From positions 1,922,001 through 1,986,000 of the forward strand of contig NZ_FYEW01000001.1 of NCBI RefSeq assembly GCF_900187375.1: a stretch of 64,000 nucleotides of DNA. The letters run 5' to 3'. The notes below the pieces were generated by a model. It made no database searches. It saw nothing but the letters and a program-made list of their open reading frames with translations, and was not told the DNA's origin. The translations under genes and the position numbers were made by a program. Positions 6,950-14,275 of this stretch are shown here, in pieces. Source of the DNA: Hymenobacter gelipurpurascens (GTDB lineage: Bacteria > Bacteroidota > Bacteroidia > Cytophagales > Hymenobacteraceae). Numbering within the stretch: position 1 is the first letter of the stretch; every line of letters starts with the position of its first letter.

Positions 6950-9001
6950 GTGAGTAACTCAACAACCTCTACTGCCGAGCTAAGTGTAAATACCATCCGC
7001 CTTCTGTCGGTGGATATGGTGCAGGCAGCTAACTCCGGCCACCCCGGCCTCCCGATGGGCGCGGCTCCTATGGCCTACGTGCTGTTTTCGCGCTTCCTGC
7101 GCTTCAACCCAAAGGACCCGAAGTGGCCTAACCGCGACCGGTTTGTGCTGTCGGCCGGCCACGGCTCGGCGCTGCTCTATAGCCTGCTGCACCTGTATGG
7201 CTATGAGCTACCCATGGATGAGCTGAAGAAATTTCGGCAGCTGCATTCCAAAACCCCTGGCCACCCGGAGTCGCACCTGACGCCTGGCGTGGAGGTAACT
7301 ACGGGCCCGCTAGGCCAGGGCTTCGCCAACGGCGTAGGCATGGCTATGGCTGAAGCGCACCTGGCAGCCGTGTACAACAAGCCGGGCCACACGCTGCAAG
7401 ACCACTACACGTACGCCATTGTAAGTGACGGCGACCTAATGGAAGGCATTGCGGCCGAGGCGGCTTCGCTGGCGGGTCACCTCAAGCTCGGCAAGCTCAT
7501 TTACCTCTACGACGACAACGACATCAGCCTCGACGGACCTACCAGCCTCTCGTACACGGAGGATGCGATGGCTCGTTTTGAGGCCTACGGCTGGCACACC
7601 CAGCGCGTGCAAGATGGCAACGACCTCGACGGTATTGAGGCCGCCATTAAAGCCGCTCAGCAAGAAACTGAGCGTCCTTCCATTATTTCGGTGAAGACCA
7701 TTATCGGCTACGGTAGCCCGCAGGAAGGCACTAGCAAAGTGCATGGCTCCCCGCTGGGCCCCGACAATGTGAAGAAAGCGAAAGAGTTTTTTGGCTTCGA
7801 CCCCGAGGCCACGTTTGTAGTGCCCGAAGAAGTGCGCACGCACCTGGCCGAAGCTGGGCAGCGCGGCGCCCAGCTTCAGGCCGAATGGCAGCAGAAATCA
7901 GAGGCGTACCAGCAGGAGTTTGGCACAGAGTGGGAACTGTTCCGGGCTTCGTTTGCGGGAGAGCTCCCCGCAGGCTGGGACGCCTCGCTGCCCGTTTTCA
8001 CCCCCGCCGATGGCGCCATGGCTACTCGTCAGGCGTCCGGCAAAGCCCTCACGGCCCTCAAGAAAAGCGTGCCCTTCCTATTCGGCGGCTCCGCCGACCT
8101 GGCCAGTTCCAACGAGATGCCTACCGGTGGCGACGCCAGCTTTCAGCCGGGCAGCTATGAGCACAATAACATCTGGTTTGGCGTGCGCGAGCATGCCATG
8201 GGCGGCGCCATGAACGGCATGGCCCACCACGGCGGCGTACGCACCTACGGCGGCACTTTCCTCACCTTCTCCGACTACATGCGCGGCGCCATTCGCCTCA
8301 CGGCTCTGGCCGAATCGGCCGCTACGTTTGTGTTCACGCATGATAGCATAGGCCTGGGCGAAGACGGCCCCACGCACCAGCCCGTAGAGCAGGTGGCCGC
8401 GCTGCGCACCATCCCGAACATTGTGGTACTGCGCCCCGCCGATGCCAACGAAACGGTAGAATCGTGGCGCATTGCCATGACCACGCCGAAGTCGCCGGTG
8501 GTGCTGATTTTGTCGCGCCAGAAGCTGCCTACCCTGGATCAGGAGAAGTACGGCTCGGCCCGCGAAGGTGTGGCGAAAGGCGCCTATATTCTCAGCGAAG
8601 CCGAAGGTGGCAAGCCTGAGCTCATTCTGCTGGCTACGGGCTCAGAAGTGGCTCTGGTGATGCAGGCCCAGGAGAAACTACAGGCGCAAGGCGTACCTAC
8701 CCGCGTGGTGAGCATGCCCTCGTGGGAGCTGTTTGAGAAGCAGGACAAAGCCTACCGCCAGCAGGTTTTGCCTTCCGATGTGCGTAAGCGCGTGGCCGTG
8801 GAAGCCGGCTCGCCGATGGGCTGGCACAAATACGCCACCGATGAGGGCACCGTCATTGCCATGAACCGCTTCGGCGAATCGGGTCCCGGCGAGGCCGTGA
8901 TGGAGTACTTCGGCTTTACCGTAGAAAACGTGGTAAAACAGGCCAATTGGGTACTCCAGGGCCAACCTGCCGAGATTGAGAAGAAGGAAATGCTTTCCTA
9001 G
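6950..9001 (+). CDS. tkt: Transketolase
   Basis: A thiamine-diphosphate enzyme of the non-oxidative pentose phosphate pathway. It moves two-carbon units between ketoses such as D-xylulose 5-phosphate and aldoses. The GTG at 6950 gives 683 residues beginning [17 protein letters not shown]; upstream codons in the same frame do not look like transketolase. Motifs are [34 protein letters not shown], the GDG-type cofactor motif [19 protein letters not shown], the pyrimidine-domain blocks [20 protein letters not shown] and [10 protein letters not shown], and the C-terminal [10 protein letters not shown]. All core regions are present. Transketolase is normally a housekeeping gene, but here it follows the endo-arabinanase behind a locus-type operator. 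It would consume the xylulose 5-phosphate made by AraA, AraB and AraD, so induction with the arabinan genes is likely. Confidence 0.93.
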   Translation: MSNSTTSTAELSVNTIRLLSVDMVQAANSGHPGLPMGAAPMAYVLFSRFLRFNPKDPKWPNRDRFVLSAGHGSALLYSLLHLYGYELPMDELKKFRQLHSKTPGHPESHLTPGVEVTTGPLGQGFANGVGMAMAEAHLAAVYNKPGHTLQDHYTYAIVSDGDLMEGIAAEAASLAGHLKLGKLIYLYDDNDISLDGPTSLSYTEDAMARFEAYGWHTQRVQDGNDLDGIEAAIKAAQQETERPSIISVKTIIGYGSPQEGTSKVHGSPLGPDNVKKAKEFFGFDPEATFVVPEEVRTHLAEAGQRGAQLQAEWQQKSEAYQQEFGTEWELFRASFAGELPAGWDASLPVFTPADGAMATRQASGKALTALKKSVPFLFGGSADLASSNEMPTGGDASFQPGSYEHNNIWFGVREHAMGGAMNGMAHHGGVRTYGGTFLTFSDYMRGAIRLTALAESAATFVFTHDSIGLGEDGPTHQPVEQVAALRTIPNIVVLRPADANETVESWRIAMTTPKSPVVLILSRQKLPTLDQEKYGSAREGVAKGAYILSEAEGGKPELILLATGSEVALVMQAQEKLQAQGVPTRVVSMPSWELFEKQDKAYRQQVLPSDVRKRVAVEAGSPMGWHKYATDEGTVIAMNRFGESGPGEAVMEYFGFTVENVVKQANWVLQGQPAEIEKKEMLS

Positions 9002-9095
9002 GCCAGTATCCTGTGCAAGGAAATCGTCCGTCATGTCGAACTGGTCGGGACATCTTGTGTGCTGATACTGACTGTTAGTTTGAACGTTTATTAGT

Positions 9096-9113
9096 CCAGG
9101 GTTTAAACCCTGG
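9096..9113. repeat. 18-bp perfect palindrome in the transketolase 3' region
   Basis: CCAGGGTTTAAACCCTGG is self-complementary with no loop and is followed by GCTACGG. Nearby sequence at about 9030-9065 (GTCATGTCGAACTGG, CATCTTGTGTGCTGA) weakly resembles the hairpin repeat at 34358-34490. This intergenic stretch (9002-9252) holds only these repeats and a terminator. Confidence 0.5.
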
Positions 9114-9209
9114 GCTACGGAGCGGTTGCTGCTGTAGGCCAGAGTCATTGGCCTGGGTAGAAATGCTTTTATAGGCTCAGTGTGACGGGACGATCCTGAT
9201 AGTACCAGC

Positions 9210-9237
9210 GGGGAGCCAGATCATGGCTCCCCGTTTT
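9210..9237 (+). terminator. Intrinsic terminator of transketolase
   Basis: GGGGAGCC (9210-9217) pairs with GGCTCCCC (9225-9232) across a 7-base loop, followed by GTTTT. It contains an ATG at 9223 that reads into the MFS frame; because that ATG lies in the loop, it is unlikely to be the MFS start. Confidence 0.75.
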
Positions 9238-9252
9238 ATTTACCGCAACCTG

Positions 9253-10410
9253 ATGAGTGAAATAACGCCTGCCCAGCGCCGTGTGGCGGTTAGTGTACTG
9301 TTTTTTGTGGCGGGGTTGTGCTTTGCCTCCTGGGCGTCGCGCATTCCGGATATTGGTCTGAAGTTGGGCCTGAGCGAAGGTGAGCTAGGCCAGTTGCTGC
9401 TGGCGTTGCCGGTGGGCTCTATGCTGGCGCTGCCCGTGGCCGGCTGGATGGTGCACAACTACGGCAGCCGGGTTGTAGTGCTGTTGGCAACCAGTATGTA
9501 TGCGGGGTTCCTGCCGCTGCTGGGGTGGGCTTCGGGTTTCTGGAGCTTGGCGGGCAGCCTCGTGCTTTTTGGGTTTGCCGGCAACCTGCTCAATATCTCC
9601 GTCAATACGCAGGCTATTGGCGTGCAACAGGCCTACGGCAAGCCCATCATGGCGAGCTTTCACGGCCTCTGGAGTCTGGCGGGTTTCCTGGGTGGCGCGT
9701 TGGGCACCCTCCTAATCCGGTGGCAGCAAACCCCGCTCTGGCACTTTCTGCTGGTGATGAGCATAGGCCTTTTGCTTACAATCCTGGCACATCAGCGCAC
9801 CTTACCGCAGGATACGGGCGCCGACGCTGGTGGCCCCAGTCTGCGCCGCCCCGAGCCCTACCTGCTCCGCATCGGCCTGATTGCTTTTTGCGGCATGCTC
9901 TGCGAAGGCTGCATGTTTGATTGGAGCGGTGTGTACTTCCAGCGCGTTGTGCACCCCGATGCTTCGCTGGTAACGGCGGGCTACGTGGCTTGCATGAGCA
10001 CCATGGCCCTGGGCCGCTTCATCTCCGATTATTTCACCCACCGCTTTGGCACCAACCGCATGCTGCAACTCAGCAGTGCGCTCATCACCGTAGGCCTATT
10101 GATGGCCGTAGTATGGCCAGCGTTTGTACCCTCCGTGATTGGGTTCTTACTGGTAGGCTTCGGTATTGCCTCCGTGACGCCCCTGGCCTACAGTGCCGCT
10201 GGGCAATCCACCACCGTCTCGCCGGGCGTGGCGCTGGCTATGGTCTCTACCATCGGCTACTTCGGGTTTCTGCTGGGCCCGCCCCTGATTGGCTTTATAG
10301 CCGAGGTTTCGAGCCTGCGGCTATCCTTTGCGCTGGTGGCAGGCCTAGGCGCCGTAATTGGGGTACTGGCCGCCCGGAAAGCGCCGAAACCAGCCAAGCA
10401 AGTGGCCTAG
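9253..10410 (+). CDS. Major facilitator superfamily permease (YbjJ/FucP-like)
   Basis: A 385-residue polytopic inner-membrane transporter with about 12 hydrophobic segments. The ATG at 9253 (MSEITPAQRRVAVSVLFFVAG) is preferred to the one at 9223, which lies inside the terminator hairpin of the upstream gene. The N-terminal half has the MFS-type ASWASRIPDIGLKLGLSEGELG block, characteristic of the YbjJ-like group in which the loop after helix 1 reads RIPD. GRFISDYFTHRFGTNRMLQ is the conserved cytoplasmic loop in the C-terminal half. The substrate is unknown; relatives are annotated as sugar or drug permeases. It follows transketolase but lies behind a terminator, and no operator of the arabinan type is seen before it. 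The TAG stop sits in AGTGGCCTAG, the recurrent oligomer. Confidence 0.85.
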   Translation: MSEITPAQRRVAVSVLFFVAGLCFASWASRIPDIGLKLGLSEGELGQLLLALPVGSMLALPVAGWMVHNYGSRVVVLLATSMYAGFLPLLGWASGFWSLAGSLVLFGFAGNLLNISVNTQAIGVQQAYGKPIMASFHGLWSLAGFLGGALGTLLIRWQQTPLWHFLLVMSIGLLLTILAHQRTLPQDTGADAGGPSLRRPEPYLLRIGLIAFCGMLCEGCMFDWSGVYFQRVVHPDASLVTAGYVACMSTMALGRFISDYFTHRFGTNRMLQLSSALITVGLLMAVVWPAFVPSVIGFLLVGFGIASVTPLAYSAAGQSTTVSPGVALAMVSTIGYFGFLLGPPLIGFIAEVSSLRLSFALVAGLGAVIGVLAARKAPKPAKQVA

Positions 10411-10438
10411 CGACTATTTTCTTACGATTTCATACAGA

Positions 10439-10490
10439 AGCCGCCGCTTCAGTTCGCGCCGATTTTCGCGTGAGCTGAAGCGGCTGTTTT
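10439..10490 (+). terminator. Terminator-like hairpin after the MFS gene
   Basis: AGCCGCCGCTTCAG (10439-10452) pairs with CTGAAGCGGCT (10475-10485) with a bulge. It is followed by GTTTTG. Confidence 0.65.
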
Positions 10491-10541
10491 GCTTTGTGTG
10501 GAAGCGTAATGTAGAAAGGTTTCTATATCAGCTCCCCAAGA

Positions 10542-10644
10542 ACCCCACCCCCGGCCCCTCCCCTCCGGGAGAGGGGTGCGTTCTAGAAACCTTGCCAAGT
10601 CGTCTGGCCCCCCTCTCCCGGAGGGGAGGGGCCGGGGGTGGGGT
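10542..10644. repeat. GC-rich hairpin repeat element with 35-bp perfect arms
   Basis: The left arm (10542-10576, starting ACCCCACCCCCGGCCCC) and the right arm (10610-10644, ending GGGCCGGGGGTGGGGT) are perfect inverted copies, separated by a 33-base AT-richer loop containing TTCTAGAAAC. Elements of this composition are dispersed intergenic repeats in many bacterial genomes. It sits between the MFS gene and the sigma-factor operon; sequence to 10771 shows no other feature. Confidence 0.8.
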
Positions 10645-10771
10645 CCACGGCACAGAACGAAAATCCACTCTAATCCACACCCCAAAAAATATTTCACCGG
10701 AAGCTGTAACCTTAGTGAAAAGGCGCAGTTTCCACCGCCGAATACGCTCCCACACCTCACCGACCAAACGC

Positions 10772-11341
10772 TTGAACTCGCTTACTGACAACTCGCTGAT
10801 GCTGCAAGTGAAGGCCGGCCAGGTCGAGAAGATGGGCCTGCTGTTCGAGCGCTACCATAGGCCACTGTTTGCGTTTTTCTACCATTCCAATGGCAACGCA
10901 ACGGCCAGTGAAGACCTCGTGCAGAACGTGTTCTACCGGATGCTGAAGTACCGCCACACCTTTACCGGCGACGGCGAGTTCAGAACCTGGATGTACCACT
11001 TGGCGCGCAACGTGCTAGCCGACGCCGCCAAGAAAGACAAACCCTCGCTGCACCACAAGGATGTAGCCGACTGGGCCGAGAAGATTGCCGGAGGCACCAC
11101 CGCCGATGGCCATCTGCAAAAGTCGCAGGACGTGGAACAGCTCCACCGGGCCATGGCCCGCCTAAGTCCTGACCAGCGGGAAGTGCTCGTGTTGAGCCGC
11201 TTCCAGGAGCTGAAATACGAGCAGATAGCGCAGCTGCTCGACACCACGGTAGGAGCCGTAAAGGTGCGCGCGCACCGGGCCCTCTGCCAACTCAAGGATA
11301 TTTATTTGAAACTCGAAAATGGAAGCAAAGTTGAACTGTGA
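10772..11341 (+). CDS. RNA polymerase sigma factor, sigma-70/ECF type
   Basis: A roughly 189-residue alternative sigma factor. The TTG at 10772 is favoured because it keeps the family opening TDNSLMLQVKAGQ (compare the usual D-x-x-L-x-x-x-V-x-x-G); an ATG at 10799 would remove part of it. Region 2 covers about residues 15-85 with LLFERYHRPLFAFFYHS, EDLVQNVFYRMLKY and FRTWMYHLARNVLAD. Region 4 covers about residues 120-180 with LSPDQREVLVLSRFQELKYE and the helix-turn-helix TTVGAVKVRAHRALCQLKDI. It overlaps the anti-sigma gene by 23 bp, which points to translational coupling. The operon also holds two DUF4097 surface proteins, its likely targets or stress outputs. It is a cytoplasmic transcription factor probably held inactive at the membrane by the next gene product. 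Confidence 0.9.
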   Translation: MNSLTDNSLMLQVKAGQVEKMGLLFERYHRPLFAFFYHSNGNATASEDLVQNVFYRMLKYRHTFTGDGEFRTWMYHLARNVLADAAKKDKPSLHHKDVADWAEKIAGGTTADGHLQKSQDVEQLHRAMARLSPDQREVLVLSRFQELKYEQIAQLLDTTVGAVKVRAHRALCQLKDIYLKLENGSKVEL

Positions 11342-12248
11342 GGGCGTGCAAGAGGAGCTGATGGATTGGTTAGCCGGCACCTTACCAGCCGCCCAGCATC
11401 AGGCCCTAGAAGCACATTTGACCCAATGCCCGGGCTGCCACCAGGAGCTAGCTACCGTACGGGCACTCTGGACCAACATGGGCGAGTTGCCCGTACCGGC
11501 ACCCAGTGAGCAGATGCGCCCGCGATTCTACTCCATGCTGGCCGAGTTCCAGGTAGAAGAGCAGCGCAAGCAACGCTGGTCGGTGGCTGGTATCATGGAG
11601 CAGATTCGGGAATGGTGGCAGCCGGCTTATGGCATGCGAGTGGCCTACAGCCTTGCGTTGCTACTGGTAGGCCTAGTAGCGGGGTATGTATTGAAAGGTA
11701 GCCCAGAGACGTCTGAGCTGGCTGTGCAACAGCCCACCACTACAGCTCCGGTTGCCTCGCAGGCTGATGTGCATCAGACTCAGGTATTGGCCATGCTGAA
11801 CAACCCTTCGGCCGTACAGCGCCTGCGAGCCGTGAGCTACGCCGAGGAAGTAGCGCCTACCAATGAGCGGGTGGTGGCGGCCCTGCTCAGCACCCTCAAC
11901 CAAGACCCGAACGTGAATGTGCGCCTGGCTTCTTTGGAAGTACTAACCGGCCTCACCCAGGACCCTATGGTACGCCAGGGACTCGTTCGGTCTCTTACCC
12001 TGCAGGATTCTCCTCTGGTGCAGTCGGCGTTGGCCGATGTGATGGTGCAGCTGCAGGAGCGCCGCTCGGTGCGCCCCCTGCGCAAAATGCTCAAGCAGGA
12101 AAACCTGAACGAACAGGTAAAAGACAAAATCGAGCAAAGCATTGAGTCTTTGTCAGGCGACAAAACTCCCCAACCTTCTACTTCATCGACCTCCCATGAA
12201 ACCGACAACTATACTAAGTCTGGTGTGCCTGCTGCTGTGGTTGCCTAG
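11319..12248 (+). CDS. Zinc-finger anti-sigma factor with one membrane segment and HEAT repeats
   Basis: A 309-residue membrane protein. The N-terminal anti-sigma zinc-finger (zf-HC2) pattern is Cys7 in KLNCEGVQ plus HLTQCPGC (H-x3-C-x2-C) at about residues 32-39. One transmembrane segment (VAYSLALLLVGLVAGYVL) lies near residue 110-128. The periplasmic C-terminal part holds alpha-helical HEAT-like repeats (RLRAVSYAEEV, NERVVAALLSTLNQDPNVNVRLASLEVL, RPLRKMLKQEN). It probably binds and silences the overlapping sigma factor and releases it when the HEAT domain senses an envelope signal. HEAT repeats on an anti-sigma factor are less common than other sensor domains. The following gene begins inside its 3' end (53-bp overlap). 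The signal is unknown. Confidence 0.85.
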   Translation: MEAKLNCEGVQEELMDWLAGTLPAAQHQALEAHLTQCPGCHQELATVRALWTNMGELPVPAPSEQMRPRFYSMLAEFQVEEQRKQRWSVAGIMEQIREWWQPAYGMRVAYSLALLLVGLVAGYVLKGSPETSELAVQQPTTTAPVASQADVHQTQVLAMLNNPSAVQRLRAVSYAEEVAPTNERVVAALLSTLNQDPNVNVRLASLEVLTGLTQDPMVRQGLVRSLTLQDSPLVQSALADVMVQLQERRSVRPLRKMLKQENLNEQVKDKIEQSIESLSGDKTPQPSTSSTSHETDNYTKSGVPAAVVA

Positions 12249-13089
12249 CTGCTCCCTGCACGCTCAGAACCGCGAAGCCACCGAGAAAATCAACAAAGAG
12301 TTTACCCTAACCGGCGACGCCAGCCGCGGCACGCTGGCCCTCTACAACATCTTCGGCTCCGTGACGGTGCAGGGCTACAGCGGCAAAACCGTGGTAGTCG
12401 AAATCACCAAAACCATTAAGGCGCCTTCGGCCGAACTCCTGGCAAAAGGTCAGCAGGAAGCCCAGCCCGGCTTCGAGCAGCACGGCGACAGTGTACTTCT
12501 CTACGTGTCTGGCCCCCAGGACTCTCGCCCCAACCGCCGCAACCAGCCCGACCGCTTCCATGATAACTGGAAGAACAACGAAGGCCCGCGCTACAGCTAC
12601 CAGTTTGACTACACCGTACGCGTACCAGCCGGCATGGAAGTGCGCGTCTCGACGGTAAACGGTGGCAAGGTGCTGATTGAAGATGTGACGGGCGCCCTGC
12701 AGGCCCGCAACGTGAACGGGTCGGTTACCATCAATAACGCCCGTGAGGCCACACTGGCCTACACCGTGAACGGCGATGTGAACGTGAGCTACACCACGGC
12801 TCCTACCAAAGCGGCCTCCTACCACACCATCAATGGCAACATTGTGGTGAGCTACCCGCCGAACGTATCCGGTGACCTCTACTTCAAGAGCATGCACGGC
12901 GAGATGTTCACGGACTTCCCCAAAACCGAAGTATTACCGGCCCGCGTGACGCAAAACCAGCAGCGCGATGGCCAAAGCACCAAGTATAAAATCAGTAAAG
13001 AGACGGCCGTACGGCTAGGCAAAGGCGGCACCGATTTCCGCTTCGAGACCATCAACGGCAACGTCACCATCAAACAGCAAACCCGATGA
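12196..13089 (+). CDS. Secreted DUF4097-type beta-repeat protein, first paralog
   Basis: A 297-residue exported protein. The ATG at 12196 opens a signal peptide (MKPTTILSLVCLLLWLPSC to LHAQ); the cysteine suggests it could be a lipoprotein. The mature part is a repetitive right-handed beta structure of the DUF4097 type, with recurring V-N-G steps (STVNGGKVLIED, ARNVNGSVTIN, AYTVNGDVNVSY, HTINGNIVVSY) at intervals of about 20 residues, ending with FETINGNVTIKQ. No catalytic motif is visible. DUF4097 proteins often follow ECF sigma/anti-sigma pairs in Bacteroidota and may act at the cell surface, but no activity is established. It overlaps the anti-sigma gene by 53 bp and the next gene by 4 bp, so all four genes form one operon. 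Confidence 0.8.
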   Translation: MKPTTILSLVCLLLWLPSCSLHAQNREATEKINKEFTLTGDASRGTLALYNIFGSVTVQGYSGKTVVVEITKTIKAPSAELLAKGQQEAQPGFEQHGDSVLLYVSGPQDSRPNRRNQPDRFHDNWKNNEGPRYSYQFDYTVRVPAGMEVRVSTVNGGKVLIEDVTGALQARNVNGSVTINNAREATLAYTVNGDVNVSYTTAPTKAASYHTINGNIVVSYPPNVSGDLYFKSMHGEMFTDFPKTEVLPARVTQNQQRDGQSTKYKISKETAVRLGKGGTDFRFETINGNVTIKQQTR

Positions 13090-13919
13090 ACCAGTCCCTA
13101 TTTCGCACCCTTTTGGCCCTGTTCGTTCTGGCGTGGGCTCAGCCGCTAGCGGCGCAACAAGCAGGTAAAGAACAACTCACGGTGGCCCTCAGCTCGCCCG
13201 GCAAGCCCGGCACGCTGCACCTGAAACTGGTGGGCGGCTCTATTAAAGTGGAAGGCACCAGCGGCAAAGACGTGGTAATTGACGTGGCCAACCGTGGCGG
13301 TAGCCGCACCTCCAGCTCTTCTGATAACGACGCACCAGCCGGCATGCGGCGTCTTTCCAAGGTGAACGGCCTCGATGTGACGGCCCAGGAAAAAGACAAC
13401 CACGTGTACGTCAAGACGCAGTCGTGGCAGAACCCGGTAGACTTCGTGATTAAGGTACCGCGCCAGTTTTCCCTCCAGATTGGGACGGTGAACGACGGCA
13501 ACATTTCGGTGCAGAACGTGGCCGGCGAGCTGGAAATTTCCAACGTCAATGGCTCCATTACCCTCGAAGACGTGGCCGGCTCAGCCGTGCTGAACACGGT
13601 GAACGGCAACATCATCTCGAACTTCAAAGACATTACGAGCGGGGTACCTATGGCCTTTTCCAGCGTGAATGGCAAGATTGACGTGAGCTTCCCCGCCCGC
13701 GCCAAAGCTGATCTGAAGCTGAAATCAGACCGAGGCGAAATCTACAGCGACTTCGATTTGACCGTGGATAACAGCGCCCCCAAAGTAACGCGTGTGGCAA
13801 AAGATGGCGTCTACCGCGTGAGCCAGGACAGCTGGACCAGCGGCAAGATCAACGGCGGAGGCGCCGAGTTCATGATGAAAACCCTGAACGGCAATATCTA
13901 CATCAGAAAGGCTAAGTGA
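13086..13919 (+). CDS. Secreted DUF4097-type beta-repeat protein, second paralog
   Basis: A 277-residue exported protein with a signal peptide at residues 1-24 (MNQSLFRTLLALFVLAWAQPL to AAQQ). It shares the V-N-G beta-solenoid repeat of its upstream neighbour (IGTVNDGNISVQN, ISNVNGSITLED, LNTVNGNIISN, FSSVNGKIDVSF), followed by a KLKSDRGEIYSDFD segment and a final MKTLNGNIYIRKAK strand. The similarity in order and motifs indicates tandem duplication. Its start overlaps the previous stop as ATGA, the usual translational-coupling arrangement, and a strong terminator follows, closing the operon. Location is probably the periplasm or the outer surface. Function is unknown beyond a structural or adhesin-like suggestion. 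Confidence 0.8.
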   Translation: MNQSLFRTLLALFVLAWAQPLAAQQAGKEQLTVALSSPGKPGTLHLKLVGGSIKVEGTSGKDVVIDVANRGGSRTSSSSDNDAPAGMRRLSKVNGLDVTAQEKDNHVYVKTQSWQNPVDFVIKVPRQFSLQIGTVNDGNISVQNVAGELEISNVNGSITLEDVAGSAVLNTVNGNIISNFKDITSGVPMAFSSVNGKIDVSFPARAKADLKLKSDRGEIYSDFDLTVDNSAPKVTRVAKDGVYRVSQDSWTSGKINGGGAEFMMKTLNGNIYIRKAK

Positions 13920-13931
13920 GTGAAGTAGCCT

Positions 13932-13966
13932 GCGGGGTCTCTAGCTGCAACTAGAGACCCCGCTTT
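13932..13966 (+). terminator. Intrinsic terminator closing the sigma/DUF4097 operon
   Basis: A perfect 13-bp stem GCGGGGTCTCTAG (13932-13944) / CTAGAGACCCCGC (13951-13963) with a CTGCAA loop, followed by TTTCG. Confidence 0.85.
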
Positions 13967-14275
13967 CGTTAGGAGCACTAGCTGAATCCCATACAAGTGA
14001 ACGATATAATAACACAGCCGTCTGCGGCTCGTCGTTGCCATAAACGACTGGCCTAGCGCGTATATATCACCCGCTAGGCCAATCGTTCTGACAGTAAGAC
14101 AAGTTTAAGCGTCTCAATAATTGAGCACGCCCCTGTAACGAACCATCATTCGGCAGGTACTCCCATTTCCTGACCACATCCGTAGCGCGGCTTCCGCCGC
14201 TGCCGGCCCTCGTCTTGCCAAAATTTACGGGCTTCCCTCCTCTTCTATCTGCACTCCTTCTCATTGCTCTAGGCC
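13967..14275. other. Intergenic region with a small TGGCCTAG hairpin
   Basis: No convincing gene. CGACTGGCCTAGCG (14045-14058) and CGCTAGGCCAATCG (14072-14085) form a 14-bp stem with one mismatch around the loop CGTATATATCACC. This is a clear case of two copies of the recurrent oligomer building a stem. The remaining sequence should hold the promoter of the DUF5916 gene. Confidence 0.6.

Noticed and set aside
9096..9113. 18-bp palindrome as another arabinose operator
   Set aside because: CCAGGGTTTAAACCCTGG shares no half-site with the ACACAA/TTGTGT palindrome.
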